Part shown: piece after piece, positions 1 to 6,313 of the stretch
Layout of the letters: every line of letters begins with the position of its first letter
Position numbering within the stretch: position 1 is the first letter of the stretch
DNA from: Bdellovibrionales bacterium
GTDB taxonomy: Bacteria; Bdellovibrionota; UBA2428
Direction of reading: 5' to 3'
NCBI GenBank assembly: GCA_018266335.1
Contig: JAFEAR010000253.1
Span: 1 to 11,674, forward strand
Length of the DNA: 11,674 nucleotides
Position numbers and translations under genes: made by a program
The notes under the pieces: model-generated
The model's input: the letters and a program-made list of their open reading frames with translations, nothing else
Told to the model about the DNA's origin: nothing
The model's database searches: none

Positions 1-618
1 AAAGAACAACGACTGGTAAGCGAGAACGGCGAGGGGGGCTGTGACCATATCCTGCTTGCAGAGCGCTCCGCACCAGCAGGCCGTAATCGTGGCTACGGTC
101 CATCGGCGTTGCGAGGGCTGAGCAAAGGCGCGCGCGGCGCCCAGGAGCGTTAGCAAGTAAAAGCACCCCATGAGCGATTGAAAACGCTGGGTCACGTAGG
201 TGACTGCTTGCACATTGAGTGGATGCACCGTCCAGAGGAGTGCAACGGCAAAGGCGAGAGGGGTGGCTTGCTCACTCCAGCGGGTAGTCCGCCGCGAATT
301 CTGGAGCGTGAAGCGAACTAAAGTAAAGCCCAGAATTGCCGTGAGCGTGTGAATGATCCAGTTCAGCACGTGGTAGCCGAAGGGGGCGATGCCCCCCAGT
401 GTGTAGTTCAGAGCGAAGCTGGCGCCCACGAGGGGCCGAGTGGCGTTGATCGGCGCCCACAGACTGCTCCAAAGGGAGTGCAGTGCCGGATTGTTAACGA
501 TGTGTTCGGCGTCGTCGAACACGAAGACACCGGAAAATCCGGGAAGGTAAACTAGCCAAGAGCATAGAATGAGGACCGCAATGGCAACGTGGTTACGGTT
601 CTCTTCGGCTCGCCCCAT
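1..618 (-). CDS. TMTC/PMT-like multi-pass membrane glycosyltransferase, N-terminal 206 residues (gene continues off left edge)
   Basis: I translated this open frame by hand from the reverse strand; it has a start but no stop in the window. The first 206 residues fit the N-terminal membrane domain of bacterial TPR-containing, TMTC-like GT-C glycosyltransferases. A first hydrophobic segment (about 11-29) is followed by FVFDDAEHIVNNP (32-44), the acidic loop motif expected of GT-C enzymes. Then come RP (61-62), YHVLNWIIH (82-90), the family-typical LLWTVHPLNVQAVTYVTQR (127-145) and CKQD-TAPL (187-196), resembling the usual sKE-tLPl. These enzymes normally use polyprenyl-phosphate sugars at the membrane, and often end in TPR repeats, which would lie outside this window. 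The ATG at 618 is the only start after an in-frame stop at 658-660. GGAGG sits only 1 nt upstream, an unusually short spacing. It follows the protease gene by 39 nt and is probably cotranscribed with it. The family is fairly sure; substrate unknown. Confidence 0.85.
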   Translation of the reverse strand, partial: MGRAEENRNHVAIAVLILCSWLVYLPGFSGVFVFDDAEHIVNNPALHSLWSSLWAPINATRPLVGASFALNYTLGGIAPFGYHVLNWIIHTLTAILGFTLVRFTLQNSRRTTRWSEQATPLAFAVALLWTVHPLNVQAVTYVTQRFQSLMGCFYLLTLLGAARAFAQPSQRRWTVATITACWCGALCKQDMVTAPLAVLAYQSLFF

Positions 619-657
619 TCCTCCAGGATACCCGACTCGGGGACAAAACTTAATTCC

Positions 658-1836
658 CTAGAGATCGGACAACACTTTCGCCGAGAAGATCAGGGTCTTG
701 CGCTGGCCATTGATGGAACTGGGCTCGCTATCCAGAAGGTAGATTTGGATGGGGCCCGAACGCGACGCCACGTGCGGCGTGACCACGGGCCGCGCGCGAT
801 TGTATTCCAGCAAAATGACGTGCTGCTTGCCTGCTTCGTCCTGGAGGCTGCCAACGTAATAGTCCGCATAGGAGACTCGGCGTAGCATCATGATGGCATT
901 GTTGTTGGTGAAGAGAGTTTTAAATTCGTCCACACCTACGTACGGATCGCTAATCCAAAGACCATCGAAGCGGAGAGGAAAGCGATGCTGAAGGGTGCCC
1001 GACGAATAGGTGAGCGTGAGTTCTTGAATGGCCTCGGGGCGTTGGGCCGGATCTTCTTGGCGGAGAGTGATGGCGAGCTTATCGGTCGGCATCGCTTGGC
1101 CCAGAAGGCGCTCCAGACCGAAACTGAGTGATGTTTCTTGTGAACCTTGCGGGTCGCCCATCCAGGTACGTGCGCCGCGTTTAGCGTGCACAAGTTCGTG
1201 ACTCCAGTCGATACGATTGAAGAGGTGGGGAGTGGGATCGCTGGGTTCGGCCGGCGGTGCAAACACGAAGGACTCGATGTCCTCCGCCATGATGGTGCCA
1301 TCCACGTGTGCACAGCCAAAAACGTGTCCCAGCTCGTGCAGCATGAGTGCGCCTAGGCGTTCGGTGTTCCAGGCATTGTCGGCCGTCGAAGGCGCAAACC
1401 ACAAGAAGCCACGGCTCTTGTCGCCGGAGGGATCCAGGTTAAGGAGTTCCGCGAAGGCCTCGGGGTTAATGTACTTACGTTTGGCCGCCGCGGTTTGCGG
1501 TGTAGTGGATCCTAAGTAGATAGTTAACTGCTCGGTGCCATTGCAGTCAGTAAGAAAGGAGAAGTTCGGCAATTGGCGTTCGATAAAATGTTCGGCGACA
1601 TATTTTTTCCAAATCCGCACGCTGTCGGAAAATATGTTCTGAGCGACGCCCGCGGAAATCGGAAAGAGCGGATCGCGGCGGATGCATACTTTTACAGTCG
1701 GAGCAGGGCCAAAGGAGCGGTTGAACCAGGCACTGTCGTCCGTGAAGGCATGTTTATCGCTGCCGTTGCCAACAAAGTGCCCCGCTTGCGCTACGGTTCC
1801 GGCCAACGCGAGGGTGGCGAAAAAATACTTCTTCAT
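658..1836 (-). CDS. secreted zinc metalloprotease with HExxHxxGxxH motif (metzincin/matrixin-like)
   Basis: The 392-residue product begins with a Sec signal peptide (MKKYFFATLALAGTVAQA, probable cleavage after residue 18). The catalytic signature HELGHVFGCAH spans residues 167-177: His167, His171 and His177 as zinc ligands and Glu168 as general base. TIM at 181-183 is a plausible Met-turn, though it is closer to the third His than in most metzincins. About 200 residues follow that I do not recognise. Cys51, Cys98 and Cys175 could form a disulfide in the envelope. The likely role is extracytoplasmic proteolysis; the substrate is unknown. GAGG lies 7 nt before the ATG, inside the regulator gene, and the ATG overlaps that gene's TGA (ATGA at 1833-1836), so translation is probably coupled. 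The protease assignment is firm; the exact MEROPS family is not. Confidence 0.85.
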   Translation of the reverse strand: MKKYFFATLALAGTVAQAGHFVGNGSDKHAFTDDSAWFNRSFGPAPTVKVCIRRDPLFPISAGVAQNIFSDSVRIWKKYVAEHFIERQLPNFSFLTDCNGTEQLTIYLGSTTPQTAAAKRKYINPEAFAELLNLDPSGDKSRGFLWFAPSTADNAWNTERLGALMLHELGHVFGCAHVDGTIMAEDIESFVFAPPAEPSDPTPHLFNRIDWSHELVHAKRGARTWMGDPQGSQETSLSFGLERLLGQAMPTDKLAITLRQEDPAQRPEAIQELTLTYSSGTLQHRFPLRFDGLWISDPYVGVDEFKTLFTNNNAIMMLRRVSYADYYVGSLQDEAGKQHVILLEYNRARPVVTPHVASRSGPIQIYLLDSEPSSINGQRKTLIFSAKVLSDL

Positions 1837-2645
1837 TTTGCATCCTCAATTTGGCTCAACGGAAAGCATTGAATCGCAAGTCCGTAGACCGTGTCCCTCT
1901 GGGGAGTGTTTCCGAACTCCTCGTAAAATTCTTTGTGCATGCGCCGAAGAAACGCCTTCATTTCGGGCAGGCGCTCCTTCTCGGCGGCGAAAACCAGCGA
2001 AGAGACATCGCGCGCTTCTTGGGGAACTTGCTCCAGGGCAAGCGTTGCCTGCTGGAGTAAATCGCGCTGGTAGCTGCGAATCGTGGGGTCGGGAACATCG
2101 TCCGGGCCCCAAGTTTTTGAATGGGTGGCCTGATAGGCGCCGCCACTCCACGCCAGTAAGCCCACGCGCATAAGCCGCAGAAGTGTTTCTTCTACGAACC
2201 CGACATCGAGTTTTAAACGTTGAGCTATTTCCTTCGCTCCGCCCGCAAACTGCGGCAGGCTAATGAGTTCCAAAATGGCAAAAGCTCGCCAGCTAGCCAG
2301 AATGGCGAGCGAGTCGGAATCTAAAGCGTGAAAGGGCCCGGCATCGTTTTTGTGCAATCGCAGGCGCGCAGCGGAGCGGGCCACGTGGCTGCGGGCGTGA
2401 AGGCTTTCGACCGAATCTAAAAATGTTCGTTGTAGATTCGCATCGAGCTGCAGCTTCTCCGAAATTTTAAGTGCAGCGTCGATGGAGAGTCCCCGCTTTT
2501 TGTTGAGCACTTTACTGAGGGTGGCGGGCGTGACCTCCAAGAAACGGGCGAAGGCGCGGAGGGAGTAACGTGGATTCTTTGCGCGGCGGACGGTGAATTC
2601 ACGAGCCAGAAGTTTGCGATAATCTTGAGGTGAAGTAGCCCGCAT
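1833..2645 (-). CDS. TIGR02147 / DUF4423 family transcriptional regulator, copy 1
   Basis: The 270-residue protein matches the TIGR02147 layout. A lambda-repressor-type helix-turn-helix lies at about 26-66 (RYSLRAFARFLEVTPATLSK, then GLSIDAALKISEKL). A winged-helix-like segment lies at about 136-175 (KEIAQRLKLDVGFVEETLLR, then LMRVGLLAW and GAYQAT). A terminal IQCFPLS (258-264) corresponds to the QLFPVS end of the second copy at 7363-8145. It is presumed to be a cytoplasmic DNA-binding regulator, possibly autoregulatory; ligand and targets are unknown. The ATG at 2645 is the first after a stop and has only a weak ribosome binding site. Inverted repeats lie immediately upstream. It overlaps the protease gene by four bases, so the regulator and protease are expected on one transcript. 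It is divergent from the lipoprotein gene starting at 2827. Confidence 0.85.
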   Translation of the reverse strand: MRATSPQDYRKLLAREFTVRRAKNPRYSLRAFARFLEVTPATLSKVLNKKRGLSIDAALKISEKLQLDANLQRTFLDSVESLHARSHVARSAARLRLHKNDAGPFHALDSDSLAILASWRAFAILELISLPQFAGGAKEIAQRLKLDVGFVEETLLRLMRVGLLAWSGGAYQATHSKTWGPDDVPDPTIRSYQRDLLQQATLALEQVPQEARDVSSLVFAAEKERLPEMKAFLRRMHKEFYEEFGNTPQRDTVYGLAIQCFPLSQIEDAK

Positions 2646-2655
2646 CGCGCTCTAT

Positions 2656-2677
2656 CTCAGTAGCTGAGGGGACTCAG
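2656..2677. promoter_or_regulatory. candidate operator: CTCAG/CTGAG inverted repeats before regulator copy 1
   Basis: Three alternating half-sites occur: CTCAG (2656-2660), CTGAG (2664-2668) and CTCAG (2673-2677). The first pair forms a perfect dyad with a 3-bp centre, the second pair one with a 4-bp centre. The cluster begins 11 bp upstream of the regulator start. It overlaps TTGACT on the minus strand (2681-2676), a possible -35, although no good -10 follows at the right distance. Position and symmetry suggest autoregulation, which is inference. Confidence 0.4.
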
Positions 2678-2712
2678 TCAATATTTTGGCAGATTAAATG
2701 TAGTCCGGCGTT

Positions 2713-2724
2713 GCCTGTGCAGGC
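2713..2724. promoter_or_regulatory. 12-bp dyad GCCTG-TG-CAGGC in the divergent intergenic region
   Basis: A perfect inverted repeat with 5-bp arms and a 2-bp centre lies roughly midway between the divergent regulator and lipoprotein genes. It is a candidate binding site only; nothing in the sequence identifies the protein that would bind it. Confidence 0.3.
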
Positions 2725-2744
2725 GCAAGAAAACGACTAACGCG

Positions 2745-2774
2745 TAGGGCAAAGCCGAGTTAATCGGTGCCCTA
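2745..2774. promoter_or_regulatory. dyad TAGGGC ... GCCCTA abutting the lipoprotein promoter
   Basis: Arms TAGGGC (2745-2750) and GCCCTA (2769-2774) are perfect complements. They enclose a second inverted pair, CCGA (2755-2758) and TCGG (2764-2767), around a GTTAA loop. The element ends three bases before the proposed -35 at 2778, a typical place for an activator or repressor site. DNA-binding function is inferred from geometry alone. Confidence 0.4.
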
Positions 2775-2777
2775 TCC

Positions 2778-2806
2778 TTGTTATTCACCCCGGGGTTCTC
2801 GATAAT
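2778..2806 (+). promoter_or_regulatory. predicted sigma70-type promoter for the UDG-fold lipoprotein gene
   Basis: TTGTTA (2778-2783, 4/6 match to the -35 consensus) and GATAAT (2801-2806, 5/6 match to the -10) are separated by exactly 17 bp. Transcription would begin near 2813, just ahead of the AGGGAGG ribosome binding site at 2814-2820. The 5' leader would then be only about 14 nt. Confidence 0.55.
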
Positions 2807-2826
2807 TCTTGCTAGGGAGGTCTCGT

Positions 2827-5214
2827 ATGTATTTTCGTCGTAAGCTTTTGTTTAAACAGGCACCTTGGATGCTCGGTGGGTTGCTGGGCGGGCTTTTAGG
2901 CTGCGCTTCCCAAGACTCCTCCACGCGCGACCCGGCCTCCGTTGCGGCTCCCACGGTGATCGTGCCCTGGTCCTACGACGCGGGCCCCGACCCTGCGACG
3001 CCCATGGGGCGTAAGCTGATCGATATCAACGCGGGTATCCCCTCGTTCCCCGAAATTTCGGAAGCCATCATGGGCGACCAAAAATTTCGTCCGGCCTACG
3101 GACCCATCCCCTGGCGCATGCTGCAAAGACCTAACAGCGTAAAAATCCTGTTCATTGGCCAGGACGGCACGCACATCGCCGAAGCCGCCGGACGTCCGGC
3201 TACGGCCGGTTTTGGCGGTCGGGCGCAGGATCTCGCCAAACATTTTGGCGTGGATTACAGCGCGGCCTTCATTAACACTTACGCCTTTACGATTAAGGGC
3301 CAGTACGGCGCTTTCGATACGCCCATGATTCGCCAAACGGCGAACGGCGACGCGCTCATGCTTGGCGGAGTGGTGGATAATCCGCTCTGGCTCATGACCC
3401 ACGATATCGACAGCCCCATTGCGCAGTGGCGCAACCAACTCATTGAATGGATCATTCGCAACAACCGTGACTCACTCAAAATGATTGTGCTCTTTGGTGG
3501 TGCGGCCCGCGATGCTGCGGCCTCCTTTGTGATTAGCAAGGGCGGTCAGGTGGGTGCGCGTAACTCGGCGGCCGACATGGCCAAAATTCAAGTGCCCGAA
3601 GTGGCGCTCGTGAGCGCCGGTGGCAACAACGAAGTGCCCGTGCCGGTCGATGCCGACGGCAAAGATTTGTATCCGCAAATTTTGGGCCGCACGCCCAACT
3701 ACACCATGCCCGAAGGCGAAGACCTGAAGGCCGCGCAAGACGCACTTAAAACAAGCCTCAGCACGTGGAAGAGCAAAATGGTTTTCTCCAAAGGAGGCCC
3801 AGCGCATAATGGCGTGATTCATCCGGCCCAAATCGGTGGCTTCGATATGGATCAACAAATGATGATCAATGGTCAAAAGACCCTGTCGCTCAAAGGGCTG
3901 AAGCTCTCGAACGACTTCACCATTGATCACGACATTCTAGTGGTGCAGTTGCCGCACCCCAGTGCGCTCAGCACGATGAAACCCGAGGAAGCGTCGCAAA
4001 AAGTGGATGCCGCCTTGCAGGACATCAAACCCTACGTGGCGAAGGGCTGGGTTATTCCCGCCGACAATGCTTACCGCAACACCTTTGCGGCCGGCGAATC
4101 GTATAAGTACGGACGCTCGGACATGGGCCCGGAGTACTACGATTTCGGCGCTCCGGCTTCGCGCATGGTGGACGTTTCGTCGGCCTCGCGTTTGAACCGC
4201 AACGTGATTGTGTTCGGCACGCGCGATAAAGCGAACTTCGATCAAGCGACGCTCAAGGCCATGACCGATGCTAAACCGGCGCATTTTCCGGATGCGGCAG
4301 AAATGTGGACGGCGCGTCCGCGCTTGGCTACCACTCGCTATATTTTCGATTCCGGCCCGGGCGAAAAATATGCGCGCGCCATGAAGGACAACATCCCTAC
4401 GGCGCTTATCAAGAGTCACGCGGTGAACGGCGATTACGGCCATTACCGCGGCACCTTTAAAAATCCGAAGGTACTCATTATTGCTGATCCCGATGGCTAC
4501 GACGATTTGATTACGGCGCGCGCTCTGACCGGCACTCGCGGTCAGTACTTGCACGGACTCATGAGCGACCTGGGTGTGGGCGATCAATACTTGGTGCTCA
4601 AGACGGCGCCCTTTGGTTTTGATAGCGCCAGCGATTGGCAGCAAATCATGAACCAGACCAACGGCTACCGTGAGTACGTGTTGAAGCAAATTTTTGCCGA
4701 CAGCAAACCCATGCTCATTTTGACCGATGGTCCTTCGGCCGCGGCCGAAGCCGAGCGCATCATTGCCGGCAAATTGAGCTCGGCGCCGATTGTAAATATT
4801 GCGCGCTCGGGCACGGCGAATAAATCCGGCATCGTGGAAGCGGGGGCTGAAATCAAAACCAAAGTGCCCGCCTTTGCTGCAGCCCAAATCAAAGGGCAAA
4901 TGGAAGACATTCCGCGCACGCACCTTTCGTACTACGCGCGTTTATGGGAGGGCACCTCGGGTGATCGTGTGATCACGTCGAGCGATGCGGCCTACCGTGG
5001 CAAGGCCTTTGCCGAAGTGGCTCCGCAGTGGGCGGTGGCGCAAAAAGTACAAATGGGGCCGGCTGAATTGGAAGGCATCAAGAAATTGCAGCAAAAATTG
5101 CAGCAGAATCGCGTGCGCAAAGGCAACGAGCCGATTCCCACTTTCCTTCAGCGCATGATGCATGGTCAGCCCCAAGCCGCACTCGATACGCGAGTTTGGT
5201 TGGGCGCGGCATAA
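2827..5214 (+). CDS. exported lipoprotein with uracil-DNA-glycosylase-fold domain, probably a tandem copy
   Basis: The start chosen is ATG 2827, 6 nt after AGGGAGG, giving 795 residues; a TTG start at 2809 would lie upstream of that site. The N-terminus has twin arginines followed by KLL (4-8), a hydrophobic stretch and a lipobox LLGC with Cys26, so it looks like a lipoprotein, perhaps Tat-routed. The first domain resembles UDG-superfamily enzymes. ILFIGQDGTH (107-116) plus AGRPATAGFGGRAQDL (121-136) matches motif A, with Asp113 where the catalytic Asp of GQDPYH sits. KMIVLFGGAARDA (218-230) fits the central strand, and PHPSALS (376-382) fits motif B with His377. A second block has VLIIADPDGYDD (549-560), LTGTRGQYL (567-575), MLILTDGPSAAAEA (629-642) and THLSYYARLWEG (698-709). 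These follow the same order in degenerate form. Normal UDGs are about 200-300 residues, cytosolic and lack lipid anchors. Whether it cuts uracil from DNA is unknown; extracytoplasmic nucleic acid handling is inference. Confidence 0.75.
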   Translation: MYFRRKLLFKQAPWMLGGLLGGLLGCASQDSSTRDPASVAAPTVIVPWSYDAGPDPATPMGRKLIDINAGIPSFPEISEAIMGDQKFRPAYGPIPWRMLQRPNSVKILFIGQDGTHIAEAAGRPATAGFGGRAQDLAKHFGVDYSAAFINTYAFTIKGQYGAFDTPMIRQTANGDALMLGGVVDNPLWLMTHDIDSPIAQWRNQLIEWIIRNNRDSLKMIVLFGGAARDAAASFVISKGGQVGARNSAADMAKIQVPEVALVSAGGNNEVPVPVDADGKDLYPQILGRTPNYTMPEGEDLKAAQDALKTSLSTWKSKMVFSKGGPAHNGVIHPAQIGGFDMDQQMMINGQKTLSLKGLKLSNDFTIDHDILVVQLPHPSALSTMKPEEASQKVDAALQDIKPYVAKGWVIPADNAYRNTFAAGESYKYGRSDMGPEYYDFGAPASRMVDVSSASRLNRNVIVFGTRDKANFDQATLKAMTDAKPAHFPDAAEMWTARPRLATTRYIFDSGPGEKYARAMKDNIPTALIKSHAVNGDYGHYRGTFKNPKVLIIADPDGYDDLITARALTGTRGQYLHGLMSDLGVGDQYLVLKTAPFGFDSASDWQQIMNQTNGYREYVLKQIFADSKPMLILTDGPSAAAEAERIIAGKLSSAPIVNIARSGTANKSGIVEAGAEIKTKVPAFAAAQIKGQMEDIPRTHLSYYARLWEGTSGDRVITSSDAAYRGKAFAEVAPQWAVAQKVQMGPAELEGIKKLQQKLQQNRVRKGNEPIPTFLQRMMHGQPQAALDTRVWLGAA

Positions 5215-5215
5215 T

Positions 5216-5608
5216 TTACTTCGCTCGAGGTGTTTGATTTTCGGGGCCGGGGAGTTCCCGGCCCAGCATTTTTCTGCCCCACCAATAAACGCCCACGAAT
5301 AAATATTTTGGATGGCGCAGGAATACGGGCGCTTTGCCTTCGGCTGCATGCCCTGCGAATTGCAGGAGCCAGCCGAAGACAAAGAGTCCCAGAGCCCACT
5401 TCCAGGCAAAGAAGGCCAGCAGCACCGAAACGACAATCAGCGGAATGCCGACCGAGTGCAGAGCCCGGTTGAGCGGATGTCGATGCGATTCGCGGTAAGT
5501 CTCGAGGGGGTTAGGCGGCTTTTTTGTTTTTTTGTGGGAAAGGAATGACCTGGGCGCCATCGCCTGGGTTGGAAGCTGGGTCTTGGTTTTGTTCGATGGA
5601 TTTGGCAT
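5216..5608 (-). CDS. Mpo1-like / DUF962 family small membrane protein
   Basis: The core fits the DUF962 (Mpo1-like, YGL010w) family: ETYRESHRHPLNRALHSVGI (36-55), two hydrophobic segments (about 56-68 and 72-86), then LLQFAGHAAEGKAP (81-94) and a final aromatic YLFVGVYWWG (102-111). The conserved His residues and the GH--EGK-P block are the family hallmarks. Yeast Mpo1 is an iron-dependent alpha-oxygenase in fatty-acid alpha-oxidation, but bacterial members are mostly uncharacterised. The start is uncertain. ATG 5608 has AAGG at good spacing but overlaps the small gene upstream by 98 nt. ATG 5560 reduces the overlap to 50 nt but has a poor site. Either way the family core begins unusually far in (residue 36 or 20). 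The stop is one base from the convergent lipoprotein stop, and its last codons also encode a GC-rich hairpin. Confidence 0.8.
   Translation of the reverse strand: MPNPSNKTKTQLPTQAMAPRSFLSHKKTKKPPNPLETYRESHRHPLNRALHSVGIPLIVVSVLLAFFAWKWALGLFVFGWLLQFAGHAAEGKAPVFLRHPKYLFVGVYWWGRKMLGRELPGPENQTPRAK
5244..5273 (+). terminator. candidate intrinsic terminator of the lipoprotein gene, inside the convergent DUF962 gene
   Basis: An 8-bp perfect stem, GGGCCGGG (5244-5251) with CCCGGCCC (5257-5264), encloses a GAGTT loop and is followed, after AGCA, by five Ts (5269-5273). The 4-nt gap before the T-run makes it imperfect. It begins 30 bp past the lipoprotein stop. The same bases encode Gly-Arg-Glu-Leu-Pro-Gly-Pro of the minus-strand protein. 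The minus strand has no T-run after the stem. Confidence 0.5.
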
Positions 5609-5729
5609 CTTTGCCTTTGCGTGCCTTTCGAAGGGCCAGAATCTTCTCGTGGTTGTCCTTGTGGAAATAAGCCTCTTCCTGGCTGTATCCGCCGGCCTTC
5701 ATGGAATCATTCATTAGCGTTTTCTTCAT
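5511..5729 (-). CDS. small hydrophilic protein of unknown function (72 aa)
   Basis: I do not recognise a named family. The start at 5729 (MKKTLMNDSM) is chosen because upstream codons look noncoding; ATGs at 5714 and 5702 are alternatives, and none has a strong ribosome binding site. There is no signal peptide or membrane segment. Residues 13-38 (GGYSQEEAYFHKDNHEKILA, then LRKARK) look like a compact, charged, probably helical unit, followed by a low-complexity, proline- and lysine-containing tail ending QKNKKAA. It is probably cytoplasmic. The 3' end overlaps the 5' end of the DUF962 gene in another frame across two A-runs (A6 at 5520-5525, A7 at 5527-5533, as read on the minus strand). The two genes are likely cotranscribed. 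Confidence 0.6.
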   Translation of the reverse strand: MKKTLMNDSMKAGGYSQEEAYFHKDNHEKILALRKARKGKDAKSIEQNQDPASNPGDGAQVIPFPQKNKKAA

Positions 5730-5842
5730 AGGCTTATTATCGCTAAATTCTCTCGTGGTGAGTGTGAAATGGTGGTTAATAACTGGCAACGGAGTTCTGG
5801 TTAGACGCCAAAAGTAGTTGGATTTATAGGTGTAAACCAATG

Positions 5843-5871
5843 TTGACGCATTGCGTTGTTTTGGTTATAAT
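5843..5871 (+). promoter_or_regulatory. near-consensus sigma70 promoter directly before the 5880 start codon
   Basis: TTGACG (5843-5848, 5/6) and a perfect TATAAT (5866-5871) lie 17 bp apart. The expected start point, 6-9 bases past the -10, falls at 5877-5880, and the purine at 5880 is the A of the ATG. A dyad ACGCA-T-TGCGT (5846-5856) overlaps the -35 and could be an operator. This is the strongest promoter match in the window. Confidence 0.75.
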
Positions 5872-5879
5872 TCTCGCCC

Positions 5880-6296
5880 ATGTTGAAGTCCTTAATGGCA
5901 GTAGTAACCCTTGTTTCGGCTTCTTATGCGCAGGCGGCAACGCCGGCTCCAGTGCCGAAGCCCAAAACCGTGTTCGCTTGTTTGTACACGGTCGACGAGC
6001 GCACGCCCGATGATCGCGACGCTTTCGTTGCGTCGGGCAACTTCATTATCAACCTTCCGAAGGATCGCAACTCGGTGAGCTGGGTTGAGTACACCACGGG
6101 CTACCTTATGCAGCTCTCGTATTTGCCGGACGGCTGGCTTATGGCGAGCATTTATAAACGTCCGGGCTATCGCCTGGGATACATGACTACGTTGAACACG
6201 CCCATGCAGACGGTCTTGCGTTACGATTCAGCTGCGCAAAGTCCTACAGGTGCGCCCTTCATGGCTTCGCTGAGTTGTTGGCCTGAACTGCGTTAA
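5880..6296 (+). CDS. small exported protein of unknown function, probably from a leaderless mRNA
   Basis: The 138-residue product has a clear Sec signal peptide (MLKSLMAVVTLVSASYAQA, cleavage after residue 19) and then a proline-rich linker (TPAPVPKPK). The mature domain of about 110 residues is rich in aromatics and beta-prone stretches, with Cys34 near its start and Cys133 near its end, likely to pair in the periplasm. No family is recognised. No Shine-Dalgarno sequence precedes ATG 5880, and the promoter places transcription start at or within a few bases of it. An internal ATG at 5895 also lacks a ribosome binding site and would shorten the signal peptide. The gene stands alone, divergent from the small-protein/DUF962 pair and convergent with the 6314-7366 gene. 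Confidence 0.75.
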   Translation: MLKSLMAVVTLVSASYAQAATPAPVPKPKTVFACLYTVDERTPDDRDAFVASGNFIINLPKDRNSVSWVEYTTGYLMQLSYLPDGWLMASIYKRPGYRLGYMTTLNTPMQTVLRYDSAAQSPTGAPFMASLSCWPELR

Positions 6297-6313
6297 GCGA
6301 TTTTTGTGAATGG

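Noticed and set aside
1682..2173. Plus-strand frame of 163 codons across the protease/regulator overlap
   Set aside because: It is antisense to two supported genes, and its Arg/Pro/Ala-rich composition is uninformative.
658..2645. Toxin-antitoxin interpretation of the overlapping regulator/secreted-protein pairs
   Set aside because: The partners carry signal peptides and are far larger than typical toxins, and the regulator family is not an antitoxin family.
2896..3438. Minus-strand frame of 180 codons opposite the lipoprotein N-terminus
   Set aside because: It covers the UDG motif A region of the real gene and its translation has no recognisable domain.
3937..4923. Long minus-strand open frame (328 codons) opposite the lipoprotein gene
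   Set aside because: It is antisense to a well-supported GC-rich CDS; its Arg/His-rich translation with no motif or ribosome binding site is typical of a mirror frame.
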